This document shows, one piece after another, positions 15,135-24,467 of a stretch of DNA of 24,587 bases. The notes beneath the pieces were generated by a model. The model made no database searches. It was given only the letters and a program-made list of their open reading frames with translations, and was not told where the DNA came from. Source of the stretch: Nostoc sp. GT001 (GTDB taxonomy: Bacteria > Cyanobacteriota > Cyanobacteriia > Cyanobacteriales > Nostocaceae); NCBI RefSeq assembly GCF_030382115.1, contig NZ_JAUDRJ010000001.1:78875-103461 (forward strand), in the 5' to 3' direction. Within the stretch, counting starts at the first letter, position 1. The number at the start of each line of letters is the position of its first letter. A program made the position numbers and the translations under genes.

Positions 15135-16600
15135 TGTATGCCAATACCTCTGCCAATTTACGAGGGTTCAACGCCAGTGGAAACGGGATGAATACGTCCT
15201 AAAGAAGTAAGCTTGGCAAAAATCTGGGTTAATAAAATAGGCTCAGGGATTTCGGGAAGCATTTTTAACATTTCACGAACATATCGAAAACCACGATGGT
15301 AAGCCTTAAGGTCAATAATGCCAGAACCGGGATTGAGTTGCTGGAAATCAGCGAGAAGATGGTGGGATAAATTGACCATAAAAAATGCTAAATTAGAAGC
15401 ATTAGTCACGGCAGTTTGGCTCAGGTTCATAAAATCTTCCAATCCCCAAAACTGCTTGGCATCCCTAAAATTAAACTCGATTTGGAAACGGAGTTTGTAA
15501 TAGTCGATAATTTTTTCAAATGACAGAGTTAGGTCGCTAGAAAAAATAATTACATGGCTGCAAGCATTAGTTTTAAGATTGGTTTTGACCAAAATCACTA
15601 CATTGAGAGCTTGGGCAAATTCTTTGTGAATAAGAGTGGCTTGATAAATATCAGTTTGAATATCATCCTCAATAGCACTTTTACATAAGTATTTGTCAGG
15701 TATATTACGATAGTCTAGCTTATCACCGTATTTACGACGAGAGCGCTTACTGGAGTCAGGATTTTCATAAGGGAAGTATAATGCTGAATCATGGCGCAAT
15801 TTGGAAATTATCTGCAAGTTGACAAGACGTGCCATCTGCAAAGCATTGTTGTTACCAAAATGACCATCTACTACCAAGTAGGTGAGGGAAATAGAGTTAG
15901 CTAATAACTTGAATAGTGAACCAATCATTTTCTGAATTAGTATTAATTCAGATGTTAATATCACTTCCTTTTTATTTTTGTTTTTACTTCCTTTTGGTCG
16001 TCCACGCCCACGCTTTTCTTTTTTGTTTGGTTTTTCGATTGTCGAGGTACTTTTTGTTTGAGTATCTTTCTTTATTACCTGTTCTATCTGAATCGGAAAC
16101 GAGTGCCTCTGTTCAACACTCACTAATGATAATACAAAGAAAGATAATCCTGATATCGGTTTATTGGCTAGGCTAGAAAAGAATCTATCTAATCCATAAG
16201 TCTTTTTACCCGATTTACTGACTACAACTTCATCTCCTGCAAGCAAATATACCTCATTCGCACGGAACAAATGCTTGCGGAAAAATAGCCAAAACAATGT
16301 AGCCCAAGGTATTACTGTATGAAAAAACCGCAACATCGTCCGATAACTACCACCAATGCCTGCCCAACGGGAAATTCCCAACATCGTGACTCGTCCGCTC
16401 ATCGCTAACATAGCCAGGATTATCTGGTTCAATTGCCGCATCGTCGTAGCGTTTATCTGCGGTAGCAAGCATTGTAGCAGTGATAAGATATCGGACATGG
16501 GCTGATTGTAGTTTTTGAGTTGTCGTTGTGAGAGACAATAACTCTACTACATCGGCCCTCTCTCCTCATCCTCTTATTTTGGCTAAGGTATTGGTATGCA
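15135..16600 (-). mobile_element. IS4-like insertion sequence, about 1.47 kb, apparently complete
   Basis: Imperfect terminal inverted repeats bound the transposase gene. The left end, TGTATGCCAATACCTCTGCC (from 15135), pairs with the complement of the right end, TGCATACCAATACCTTAGCC (to 16600); about 16 of 20 bases match. The left repeat overlaps the transposase stop codon. I could not find a target-site duplication, so the boundaries are accurate to a few bases only. The element sits between the RHH gene and the ParB-like gene and probably split a formerly compact module. Confidence 0.75.
15158..16498 (-). CDS. IS4-like DDE transposase
   Basis: 446 residues, full length for the family. The DDE catalytic residues are visible: D89 in YLLAGDEVVV, D211 in YLVVDGHFGNN, and E341 in the YREK signature (Y334-x2-R337-x3-E341-x6-K348, within YYKLRFQIEFNFRDAK). 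The basic stretch KRGRGRPKGSKNKNKK (about 162-177) resembles an AT-hook and may aid DNA binding. The reading frame is intact, so the enzyme could be active. It catalyses cut-and-paste transposition of its own element by binding the terminal repeats. Exact IS group not assigned. Confidence 0.9.
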   Translation of the reverse strand: MSDILSLLQCLLPQINATTMRQLNQIILAMLAMSGRVTMLGISRWAGIGGSYRTMLRFFHTVIPWATLFWLFFRKHLFRANEVYLLAGDEVVVSKSGKKTYGLDRFFSSLANKPISGLSFFVLSLVSVEQRHSFPIQIEQVIKKDTQTKSTSTIEKPNKKEKRGRGRPKGSKNKNKKEVILTSELILIQKMIGSLFKLLANSISLTYLVVDGHFGNNNALQMARLVNLQIISKLRHDSALYFPYENPDSSKRSRRKYGDKLDYRNIPDKYLCKSAIEDDIQTDIYQATLIHKEFAQALNVVILVKTNLKTNACSHVIIFSSDLTLSFEKIIDYYKLRFQIEFNFRDAKQFWGLEDFMNLSQTAVTNASNLAFFMVNLSHHLLADFQQLNPGSGIIDLKAYHRGFRYVREMLKMLPEIPEPILLTQIFAKLTSLGRIHPVSTGVEPS

Positions 16601-16720
16601 TAAAGCAATTAAGACGAGTAGTGATCCCTGCATGGAAAACGAGAGATTAGAAATTACAAATCAAGCAACTTTACTCAAGAGTGATTGCTGATGCAAATCT
16701 ACTATATGTAACAAGCAAAC

Positions 16721-16765
16721 AAAAAACCCCAACCTCAGCAAAAGGTTTGGGGAATAAATTTTAAT
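16721..16765. terminator. Possible bidirectional intrinsic terminator
   Basis: CCCCAACCT (16727-16735) pairs with AGGTTTGGGG (16743-16752) with one bulged base; A6 precedes and AATAAATTTT follows. It would end transcription arriving from either side between the IS and the ParB-like gene. Confidence 0.6.
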
Positions 16766-16782
16766 ATAGTTACATCCTTATC

Positions 16783-16833
16783 ATGGCACAACTTGATATT
16801 CGTTCACCCACTGTTCAGCCAGAGGTGGACTGA
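16783..16833 (+). CDS. Possible 16-codon leader ORF upstream of the ParB-like gene
   Basis: ATG at 16783 opens a frame reading MAQLDIRSPTVQPEVD whose TGA stop overlaps the ATG of the next gene (TGATG at 16831-16835). Such an overlap allows translational coupling. No clear ribosome site precedes it, and the AGAGGTGGA inside it serves the downstream gene, so it may be fortuitous. Confidence 0.3.
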   Translation: MAQLDIRSPTVQPEVD

Positions 16834-17837
16834 TGAACAAATCACCACCGAAGCGCAAAAAGATTACCTTTGCTTCAACCAGTGAGAGCAAACCACCAGA
16901 TGACCAAGACTTTGAGAATATCTCTGTTGAAGAAAACCCAGCTACAGCAACAATTAACGTTACTGCTGTTGAAGTTCCAGAACTAACCGAGCAGGAAATT
17001 AGCGATCGCCTGCACCTGGAGAGGAAAGTGGAGCGGGCGTTTTTTGAAGCGGGGAAGGCTTTGATGGAACTCCGCGATCGCAGATTATATCGTTCCACGC
17101 ACAAAACCTTTGAGGAGTATTGCCGTTCACGGTTTGGTTATACACGAATGGCAGCAACCTATAAAATTGCTGCGGCGACAGTTATGGAGAATTTGTCAAC
17201 CATTGGTTTACAGAATGCGGAAATAACCACAGATGGTTTACAACCTCCACAAATGTCAACCATTGGTTTACAAAATGTCGAAATATCAACAAGTGGTTTA
17301 CAAATACTGCCGACAAACGAACGTCAAGTACGCCCCTTGGTTGCCCTAGAGCCAGAAGTCCAGCGCACTGCATGGCAGCAGGCAGTGCAAGTTGCTGGTG
17401 GGAAAGTGCCAACTGGTAGGATTGTGAAAGATGTTGTGCAGCGCATAATGGAGCGTACCCAAGTACCCAATACCTACCAAATCGGCGAAGTCTGCCAAAT
17501 CTTAGTTAAGGACAACCCCGAACTCAGGGGTAAGGGTGGCTGCTGGGGGATAGTCGCAAGAGTGAATGATTTTAGTTGCACCGTGAGAGTCTGGGATGGC
17601 GAGTACACCATAGGGGTGAAGCATCTGAAATCATTTAACTACCTGCCCCAGGAGTGTAAGGAGATGCAGTCCTTGAGCGATCGCATTCATAGGTTACGGG
17701 AAAACGAGAATTTAGAAGAAGCTGCTCGTGCTGTGCTGAAGCACCTGGGCGAGTTGAAACGCCCGTATTTGAATGAGTTTGAGGAAAGACTATTGAGTTT
17801 TATAGAAGAAAAATGTTCACTGAGGAATGAAGCTTAG
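16833..17837 (+). CDS. ParB/KorB-like plasmid-type DNA-binding protein (copy 2, intact)
   Basis: 334 residues. Order of parts: basic N terminus (PPKRKK); acidic linker; helical block about 62-113 (ERKVERAFFEAGKALMELRDRRLYRSTHKTFEEYCRSRF), ending in an HTH-like FGYTRMAATYKIAAA; four 10-residue repeats (about 123-160); the motif LPTNERQVRPLVALEPEVQ; KVPTGRIVKDVVQRI; and a C-terminal region with a small beta domain (VNDFSCTVRVWDGEYTIGVKHL) and a final helical pair. The TFEEYC...RPL...AW..AV...GK layout is typical of proteins on plasmids and phages that resemble ParB/KorB or DNA-binding regulators. The ribosome site AGAGGTGGA lies about 6 nt upstream. Copy 1 at 387 is its broken relative. A DNA-binding role is likely; partition is only one option. 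Confidence 0.78.
   Translation: MNKSPPKRKKITFASTSESKPPDDQDFENISVEENPATATINVTAVEVPELTEQEISDRLHLERKVERAFFEAGKALMELRDRRLYRSTHKTFEEYCRSRFGYTRMAATYKIAAATVMENLSTIGLQNAEITTDGLQPPQMSTIGLQNVEISTSGLQILPTNERQVRPLVALEPEVQRTAWQQAVQVAGGKVPTGRIVKDVVQRIMERTQVPNTYQIGEVCQILVKDNPELRGKGGCWGIVARVNDFSCTVRVWDGEYTIGVKHLKSFNYLPQECKEMQSLSDRIHRLRENENLEEAARAVLKHLGELKRPYLNEFEERLLSFIEEKCSLRNEA
17195..17307 (+). repeat. Iteron-like repeats with 30-bp period inside the ParB-like gene
   Basis: TGGTTTACA occurs four times, in CATTGGTTTA (17201, 17261), AGATGGTTTA (17231) and AAGTGGTTTA (17291), always exactly 30 bp apart. The larger unit starting GTCAACCATTGGTTTACA repeats at 17195 and 17255 (60 bp). Protein units read TIGLQNAEIT, TDGLQPPQMS, TIGLQNVEIS and TSGLQILPTN. 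Confidence 0.9.
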
Positions 17838-17943
17838 GGTAGTTCTACTGATTACTGAGGAAGAGTGCGATCGCGGCTTTGGTGTAACTTTTCCTAGCTG
17901 GAATTTGATATATTCTCGAACAAGAGTATAAAGTATAATCTAG

Positions 17944-20900
17944 TTACGTAGAGTGGCGAGCAATGCGATTGCTACAAAAACGCAACCCATTGGGATCTTT
18001 TGGATGAGTGAGAAAATAGTCTTGGAGCCATTGACATCCTCGTGCTAGTGCATCATCTAACTGCAAACTCCATAAAATTAGCTTACCATCCTTACTAGCA
18101 GAGGCAATAATCTTATTATCAGGACTAAAACTGACGCTGGTTACTGAGTCACTATGTCCATTTAGGGTAGTGATAGGAATTCCATCTCTTTTCCAAAGTT
18201 TGATAGTTTTGTCTCTACTTCCTGAAGCTATAATTTCTCCATCGGGACTGAACCCGACGCTATTTACAGAATCACTATGTCCAGTCATGGTAGTAATTAA
18301 AGTCCCATCTAGCTGCCAAAGTTTGATAGTTTGGTCTGTACTTCCAGAAGCTATAATTTTGTCGTCAGGACTAAAACTGATACTATTAATACCCTTTCTA
18401 TGTCCAATCAGAGTAGTAATTAAAGTTCCATCTAAGCGCCAAAGTTTGATAGTTCCATCCTCGCCATCGCCACCAGAAGCAACAATTTTACCATCGTGGC
18501 TAAAACTGACACTTGTTACCCAATTTTTATGTTCGCCGAAGGTTTTAATTAAAGTTCCATCTGATTTTAAAAGTTTAATAGATCCTTGGTCAGTACCAAA
18601 AGCAATTATTTGTTGATGAGGACTGAAACTAACACTTGTTACCCCTTTGTATTCAGTCAGAGGATGAATGAGAGTACCATCAAGCTGGAAAATTTTAGCA
18701 ATTAGTTGATCGGTACCAATAGCAATAGTTCTATTATTAGGGCTGAAACTGATACTATTTATCCTACCTTGATGTTCTGTAAGATTAACAATTAAAGTTC
18801 CATTTCGCTGCCATAGTTTCACAGTACCATCGCCACCGCCAGAAGCAATTATTTTACCATCACGGCTAAAATTTAGGCTGGTTATCCCGCGTTTATGCCC
18901 AGTTAATTTAGTCATCATATCTGCGTTCAGCTTCCAGAGTTTCACAATTCCGTCTTCACTACCAGAAGCAATAATTTTGTCATCTTGACTCCAACTCACG
19001 CTAGCGACTGAATCGCCATGTCCAACTAAGGTATTAATTCGAGTACCATCTAGTTGCCAAATTTTTACAGTTTGGTCACTACTACCAGAAGCGATTATTT
19101 TACCATTATGGCTGAAACTGACAGTATTTATCCTAGCTGTATGCCCCTGGATAGTTGTACTTGAAGTACCATCAGCTTTCCAAAGTTTAATAGTTCCATC
19201 ATCACCACCAGAAGCAATATTTTCTCCATCAGGACTAAAGCTAATACTTGTCACCCAACCTTTATGTCCCTCAATTTTTCTAATTAAAGTTCCATCACTT
19301 TTCCATAGTTCAATATTTCCTTCTTCATGACCAACGGCAATAATTTTACCATTAGGGCTGATGGTAGCACTAGTAATTGTATTACTTTTGAGTGGTATAG
19401 TTTTAATCAGAGTACCATCTGAATTCCAGAGTTTTACAGTGCCATCTTTGCTAGCAGAGGCAATAGTGTTATCGGCACTAAATGTAGCACTAATTACCCA
19501 ACTTTGATGTCCAGAGAGGGTTTTAATGAGAGTACCATTTCGCTGCCAGAGTTTAATAGTTCCGTCTTGGCTAGCAGAAGCAATAATTTTGCTATCCTCG
19601 CTAAAACTAATACTTCTTAGCTTATTTTTATGCCCAATAAGGGTAGTGATCGCAGTTCCATTATGATTCCATAATTTAATAGTACCATCATCACTAGCAG
19701 AAGCAATAATTTTGCCATCAGGACTAAAAGTTAGATTATTGAGTATTGTTTGACCAGTATCAAATTGATTATATTCATGAATATTGACAAGGATATTTAG
19801 TAAAGCAGACAAGGGAGTGATTGTTTGATATTCTCTCAAATCAGACTGATTTTTCACAAGATATTTTAAATCTTGTCCAGCCTTCATAGCTAAAAGTAAA
19901 GCTTCAAGTTGTTTAGATTGAAATTGTTGTGCAGCATTATAACCAACTTGTGTAAGTTTTGTAGCTTCCTTGGCTGTTTGCAGTTGATTTTGTCCGACAA
20001 TCACACTTAGTAGTATGAGGATAATTGCTATACTTCCCCCAATCCCAACTATGTATTTTGCTTTTTTATTTGCATCAGCTAACTTTTGTTTGACGGTTTG
20101 ATTAGCTTTGGTTAATTTTTGACTAGCTGATGCTAATTTCTGATTGACCTCAATTTGTAATTCTGTAGCAACTTTTTGGCTTTCTTGCAAAAATTCATAA
20201 TCTAAATTACTTAAACTTTTGCCAACCGCCCAGACTAACGCCTCATCTAAGGCTTTTCCTCGCAATAGCCAAGATTGCTCTTTGTGAGAATTAAACCAGT
20301 TATTAATTGCTTCACTATAAGGGCGGAGTTTATCTAATTCTTGCCTGAGCCATTGCTGATTAAAGACTGTTTTATAGATAAAATTATATACTTTTAAATA
20401 ACCGTCTTGTTTAACTACTAAACCTGATAATCTTAATTCTGTTTGCTCTTGACTGCCATCTATAATAACTCCTTGACTTGAGTGCAATACTTGCTGATAT
20501 AATCCTAGTAATCTGCTAGCTTTTTTTTCATTTCGTAGTAAGCGATCGCGGATTGTTCTTAAATGCTCTGGTTCATCTTGAGTTTCCCAATTTTGGATGA
20601 TATAATTATCAACTAATTCATTAACACTCCTATAGCTATTTTCTGCTTCTTGCACAATTAAACTGCATAATTTTTGAGTCAAAAATGGTTGCCCAGCAGT
20701 CCAATCTAAGACATCTTGTAACATCGCTTCTGGCTGCTCTACTTTATCCGCTAATCCCGGAATTAACGCATCTTTCGCTTCTGCAAAGCTAAACCCAGTT
20801 AATTCTATTGAACTACCAATATTAAACGGCGTGCGTTCTCTTTCTTGAATCAAATCTCCTGGTGTAGCTACCCCAAGCAAACAAAAAGTTAGACGCTCAT

Positions 20901-21411
20901 ATTTTGAAGATTCAGCGCGGAGATTATAACAAGCGCGAATTAAAGCAAAAAAATCATCTTTAAATTTACTTTTGATTAGGCTATCAATTTCATCGATAAA
21001 AATGATAATTTTAGAGCTAAATTTCTCTAGCAGTAATGACTCTAAAAGTAAGTTTAATCTCTGTATCTCCGTCCAATAGTCATGCTGTAACCACCAGCTA
21101 TTAAAATCTATATCATCTATTTCAAAACTAGATAATAACTGATTAGCAAATCCTTTATACCATTTTTCGGGGCTGGTATGGCTACCAAGGATAGTTAAAT
21201 CAATAGAAGCACATTTTATTCCTACTGCTCTAAGTTTTTTGATTGTCTGAACTCGCAAACTAGATTTACCCATTTGACGCGAGTTAAATACAAAACAATA
21301 TTCTCCAGCTTTCAGCAGTTCAAATATTTGTATATCTGCTTTGCGGACGACATAGGTGCGATGATTAGCATTTAAACTACCACCAACTTTATAATAGTTA
21401 TTAAATTCCAT
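17944..21411 (-). CDS. AAA-like ATPase - transmembrane - WD40 repeat protein
   Basis: 1155 residues. N-terminal AAA-like (AAA_35-type) ATPase: Walker [10 protein letters not shown] (43-51), Walker [11 protein letters not shown] (about 134-143), then the family block [13 protein letters not shown] and [14 protein letters not shown]. Residues about 405-450 are a helical stalk ([20 protein letters not shown]), followed by one transmembrane helix (about 453-473, [20 protein letters not shown]). From about 555 to 1120 there are 14 WD40 repeats, counted by their IKLW-type ends, enough for two seven-bladed propellers; repeats 9 and 10 are degenerate. The C terminus [19 protein letters not shown] recurs in cyanobacterial WD40 proteins. 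It is a plausible membrane-anchored, nucleotide-driven sensor or scaffold. ATG 21411 has AGAGG 5 nt upstream. It follows the HTH-AAA gene by 68 bp. Confidence 0.9.
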   Translation of the reverse strand: MEFNNYYKVGGSLNANHRTYVVRKADIQIFELLKAGEYCFVFNSRQMGKSSLRVQTIKKLRAVGIKCASIDLTILGSHTSPEKWYKGFANQLLSSFEIDDIDFNSWWLQHDYWTEIQRLNLLLESLLLEKFSSKIIIFIDEIDSLIKSKFKDDFFALIRACYNLRAESSKYERLTFCLLGVATPGDLIQERERTPFNIGSSIELTGFSFAEAKDALIPGLADKVEQPEAMLQDVLDWTAGQPFLTQKLCSLIVQEAENSYRSVNELVDNYIIQNWETQDEPEHLRTIRDRLLRNEKKASRLLGLYQQVLHSSQGVIIDGSQEQTELRLSGLVVKQDGYLKVYNFIYKTVFNQQWLRQELDKLRPYSEAINNWFNSHKEQSWLLRGKALDEALVWAVGKSLSNLDYEFLQESQKVATELQIEVNQKLASASQKLTKANQTVKQKLADANKKAKYIVGIGGSIAIILILLSVIVGQNQLQTAKEATKLTQVGYNAAQQFQSKQLEALLLAMKAGQDLKYLVKNQSDLREYQTITPLSALLNILVNIHEYNQFDTGQTILNNLTFSPDGKIIASASDDGTIKLWNHNGTAITTLIGHKNKLRSISFSEDSKIIASASQDGTIKLWQRNGTLIKTLSGHQSWVISATFSADNTIASASKDGTVKLWNSDGTLIKTIPLKSNTITSATISPNGKIIAVGHEEGNIELWKSDGTLIRKIEGHKGWVTSISFSPDGENIASGGDDGTIKLWKADGTSSTTIQGHTARINTVSFSHNGKIIASGSSDQTVKIWQLDGTRINTLVGHGDSVASVSWSQDDKIIASGSEDGIVKLWKLNADMMTKLTGHKRGITSLNFSRDGKIIASGGGDGTVKLWQRNGTLIVNLTEHQGRINSISFSPNNRTIAIGTDQLIAKIFQLDGTLIHPLTEYKGVTSVSFSPHQQIIAFGTDQGSIKLLKSDGTLIKTFGEHKNWVTSVSFSHDGKIVASGGDGEDGTIKLWRLDGTLITTLIGHRKGINSISFSPDDKIIASGSTDQTIKLWQLDGTLITTMTGHSDSVNSVGFSPDGEIIASGSRDKTIKLWKRDGIPITTLNGHSDSVTSVSFSPDNKIIASASKDGKLILWSLQLDDALARGCQWLQDYFLTHPKDPNGLRFCSNRIARHST

Positions 21412-21479
21412 TTAACCTCTGCGCCCTTAGCTTCTTGGTGGTTCGTTTAATTTTTTACGACTCAGAAACCTAGATTGAA

Positions 21480-22799
21480 TTACAAGCAATGCCTGCGGCG
21501 GGCTACGCCTACGCCAAAATATTCATAATACAATCTACAGCGTGACATCACAAAATTATTGCTAAATTTAATCACTCCCATACTATCTAATTGATAAAGT
21601 TGTCGATTTTTGCGCTCTACTTTAATCCCTTGAGTATTACTCACTATCTCTTGAAAGACCCTTCCTAACTCTTGATTTTCTTGGAGAGTCTCTAAATGTC
21701 GGCGTAAGTGTTCAGTATAAATCCCTGTATCTCTAGTAGCCTCTTTAAGCAATCCCTCAATAGTTACATCCTGACATACCAAATAATAAAGTGCTAACCG
21801 CACCAAATAAGGATGTCCCCCCACTAAAGACATAATAGGAAGAATATTTTTACTATCTAATCCATGTCGGATAGCTAAACTCTTCACCTGTTCTTCAGTA
21901 AATTCTTCTAATTTAATTGGTAATCCGATATTAAAAGGAGATTGATTAATATCTAAACGTCCATAATCTTCCGTAGAATGTGCTACTACTAGTCGCAATT
22001 TTTCCCATGTTTCTGACTCATTAGCATTTTCATTCCAATTACGCAACATTGGAAAAAAGTTCTCATAAATTTCTGGATATTCAAATAATTTATCTACTTC
22101 ATCTAAAGCTAAAACTAAAACCCCATCTAATTGTTTTAGCAATCTGTAAAATGTTAAAGTGCAGTTCACCATACTGGGAGTATCTTTATCCCATACAGAT
22201 AGTGAAGGCGCTGAAGGTAGTTGATTAATCACATAAGCATAAAAACTACGAAGAAAATCATTAGCGTTAGTAAATTTATTTTTTTCTATTAAGCTAAAAT
22301 TCAAATAAACGATATTATAACTACTTTTCTTAGCTTCAGCGATAATTCTCTTCAACAGGGAAGTTTTACCCATCTGCTTAGGTGCTTTAATCCGAATTAG
22401 TCCGCCTGGTTCTTTAATAGCAGTATAACAACGAGATTCAATAGGGGAACGTTCTTGATAAAAAGCAGAATTTAGTGGTTCCGGCCCATCTGGAAAGCGG
22501 ATATTCTGGATGATATACCCACATTTTTCTAAAACTTTTGCACTAACTAACTCCGGTTTATATTTAGCAAACATCTCAATTAAATTACAACGATAATCTG
22601 GTTCTGTCTCAGGGGGAAAACCAAATTTAGTAGATATATTTCTGAGTTGATGGCTAGCTGTGGAACGATGGGTAGCGCCAAGTTCTTTTGCTATCTGTTC
22701 ATCTGTTTGTCCAGCTAAAAATAAGGGCAATACTTTCTTTTGTTTAGGAGTCAATTCATCCTGATATATTTTTTCAAAGTTTTCTTGATTTATCAGCAT
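21480..22799 (-). CDS. HTH-AAA-like ATPase
   Basis: 439 residues. Residues about 16-60 (LTPKQKKVLPLFLAGQTDEQIAKELGATHRSTASHQLRNI) resemble a LuxR-type helix-turn-helix. An AAA-like (AAA_35-type) ATPase follows: Walker A APKQMGKTS (139-147), Walker B GVLVLALDEVDKLF (D233, E234), then SPFNIGLPIKLEEF and LVGGHPYLVRLALYYL, equivalent to blocks in the downstream WD40 protein. The C-terminal region is winged-helix-like (LYQLDSMGVIKFSNN). The last residues (VGVARRRHCL) are translated from a dispersed repeat, so the original C terminus was probably different. No clear ribosome site before ATG 22799. With the WD40 gene it may form a two-gene signalling or conflict module, the HTH domain giving DNA or transcription control. 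Confidence 0.85.
   Translation of the reverse strand: MLINQENFEKIYQDELTPKQKKVLPLFLAGQTDEQIAKELGATHRSTASHQLRNISTKFGFPPETEPDYRCNLIEMFAKYKPELVSAKVLEKCGYIIQNIRFPDGPEPLNSAFYQERSPIESRCYTAIKEPGGLIRIKAPKQMGKTSLLKRIIAEAKKSSYNIVYLNFSLIEKNKFTNANDFLRSFYAYVINQLPSAPSLSVWDKDTPSMVNCTLTFYRLLKQLDGVLVLALDEVDKLFEYPEIYENFFPMLRNWNENANESETWEKLRLVVAHSTEDYGRLDINQSPFNIGLPIKLEEFTEEQVKSLAIRHGLDSKNILPIMSLVGGHPYLVRLALYYLVCQDVTIEGLLKEATRDTGIYTEHLRRHLETLQENQELGRVFQEIVSNTQGIKVERKNRQLYQLDSMGVIKFSNNFVMSRCRLYYEYFGVGVARRRHCL
21487..21515. repeat. GC-rich dispersed repeat at the 3' end of the HTH-AAA gene
   Basis: A GC-rich island, TGCCTGCGGCGGGCTACGCC followed by TACGCC, in otherwise AT-rich DNA. Sequences with this GGCGGGCTACGCC core are common dispersed repeats in Nostoc-type genomes. 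It supplies the last codons and the stop of the gene. Confidence 0.65.
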
Positions 22800-23079
22800 T
22801 TTTCTATAAAAATCATATTTTATTTTTGAAATTATCTACGTGGGCGGGGAGTGGGGAGTAGGGAATAAGGAGCCTATATCTTGCACAATTCTCAATAACC
22901 TCCAGGTGGGCACTGCCCACAACGTAAAAAGAAGGGTTTGAGTGAACGTTAAGCAGTGCCCACCCTACAAAAATTGCTGATTACCTTGGTAGATTTGCAA
23001 AATTGGGATGCTCCCTTGAATTCGGGCAGTCGTTTATTGAATTCGGGCAACCCCCAAGAATTTATATAAAGCCATTTAA
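22800..23079. other. Intergenic region with dispersed repeats upstream of the HTH-AAA gene
   Basis: No gene seen. GGTGGGCACTGC (22905-22916) and its exact complement GCAGTGCCCACC (22953-22964) flank 36 bp, a form of dispersed inverted repeat common in Nostoc-type genomes. TTGAATTCGGGCA occurs at 23016-23028 and 23037-23049, a 21-bp period (two helical turns). The promoter of the HTH-AAA/WD40 pair must lie here. Confidence 0.6.
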
Positions 23080-23177
23080 TAGACATCTCCGAAAATTAAT
23101 TAATTGCATGACCCCTCTCCAAACCTCTCCCCGAAGCGGAGAGAGGCTTTAATTCCCCCTTCCCTGCAAGGGAAGGG

Positions 23178-24467
23178 CAGGGTGGATTAATTGTCGAGAG
23201 AGAAAATATAACATAGAAGGATGATTCCTTAAGAAAAACACGGTTCTCCCAGAGGAAAGTTAGGAATGAATTTAATCGAAGCAATCCAAGGGGTTCCCGA
23301 TTATCGACATGCTAGAGGTATTAGACATAGACTTTGGATAATACTAACTATAGTTTTGTTAGGTAGTTGTACAGGATATTGGGGGTATAAACCTTTAGCT
23401 GAGTTCACAAAAAATCATCGATTATCTCTAATCAAATTATTAGATTTATCTCCAGATATTCAATTTCCGTCAGCATCAACATTCAGAAATATTATGATGT
23501 CAATTGATTTTCAGATATTAGCTGAACTGTTTAACGTCTGGGCAGAAAAGAGTTTGCCAATTAATTTCAAAGAATTATTTGCCATCGATGGGAAATGTAT
23601 TAAAAGTACTGTAACCGGGGGAAATCAATCCTATCAAAACTTTGTGAGTATCGTTTCAGTTTCAGTTTATAGTCATCAGCAAGGATGGGTAATCAGACAT
23701 CAAGCTATGGAAAATAACAAAAACAGTGAGATTAGTGTGGTAGAAGAGCTAATTAAAAAGCTTTATGGGCATCATATCGTGATTACAGCCGATGCACTAC
23801 ATTGCCAAAAAAAACTGTTGAGCTGATTATCGAGGGAGAAAATGACTACATTATTACTATTAAAAGAAACCAGCCAAATCTCCTGAAAGTAGCTACTGAG
23901 CTAGCTGAATCCTCAATCGCTATCGATACCAATTACCATGATGAAAATTTACATGGACGAAAGACTACTCGTCAAGTCAAAGTCTATCCAATTCCATTTG
24001 AGTCACTACCTGATTGGGTTGGCGCTAAAAGTTTAATTGAGGTTAACAGATATGGAACTCGACCTCAAGGATAGAATTGTCGTCGCCAGATTGTTGACTA
24101 TCATGAACAACACTTTTATTTAAGTAGCTGAAATTATTCAGCTTCAGAATTCGCGGAGATTATTCGTGGTCATTGGTCAATTGAAAATCAACTTCATTGG
24201 GTCAAGGATGTAACTTTAAATGAAGATAACTGTATTCATACTGGCGGTTTTTCACCAGCTAATTGGGCGATGGTCAGACAGTTTTTAGTTTCCCTGGCTC
24301 GTCAGTTAAATTGTCGGACTCTTCCCGAAGCGTTAAGGCTGATGGCTAACCAACTTCAAATGATTTTTGATGCGCTATTTGACCACTCCGACTCCTTTTG
24401 CCCAATGCCTGTGAGTCCAATGGTCGAGTGAGAAAACTTTTTCTCTCCCGACAATTAATCCACCCTG
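23178..24467 (+). mobile_element. ISAs1-like insertion sequence, inactive, about 1.29 kb
   Basis: The inverted ends are CAGGGTGGATTAATTGTCG (23178-23196) and its complement ending at 24467; the similarity continues inward for about 10 bp (GAGAGAAAA). Ends starting with CAGGG fit what I recall of the ISAs1 family. A 19-bp direct repeat, CTTCCCTGCAAGGGAAGGG, flanks it at 23159-23177 and 24470-24488; this may reflect the target site or a repeat already there. Confidence 0.65.
23266..24431 (+). pseudogene. ISAs1-family transposase, frameshifted and with two in-frame stops
   Basis: The N-terminal frame (23266-23826) reads IEAIQGVPDYRHARGIRH, LFAIDGKCIKSTVTGG (first catalytic Asp) and VITADALHCQKK (second Asp), typical of ISAs1-type DDE transposases. 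In a run of eight A (23807-23814) the frame changes by -1 and continues TVELIIEGENDYIITIKRNQPNLL. In that frame a TAG at 24072 and a TGA at 24129 interrupt it, after which it resumes with SEFAEIIRGHWSIENQLHWVKDV (catalytic Glu) up to a stop at 24431. The two nonsense codons show it is dead even if the A-run slip were tolerated. The enzyme would have moved the surrounding element. Confidence 0.88.

Noticed and set aside
18170..18616. Plus-strand open frame of 148 codons
   Set aside because: Antisense shadow of the WD40 repeats; its repetitive SLIV-type translation mirrors the repeat DNA.
23803..23826. Programmed -1 frameshift in the ISAs1-like transposase
   Set aside because: The A-run is in phase for slippage, but two nonsense codons downstream in the new frame show the gene is dead, so simple decay is more likely.
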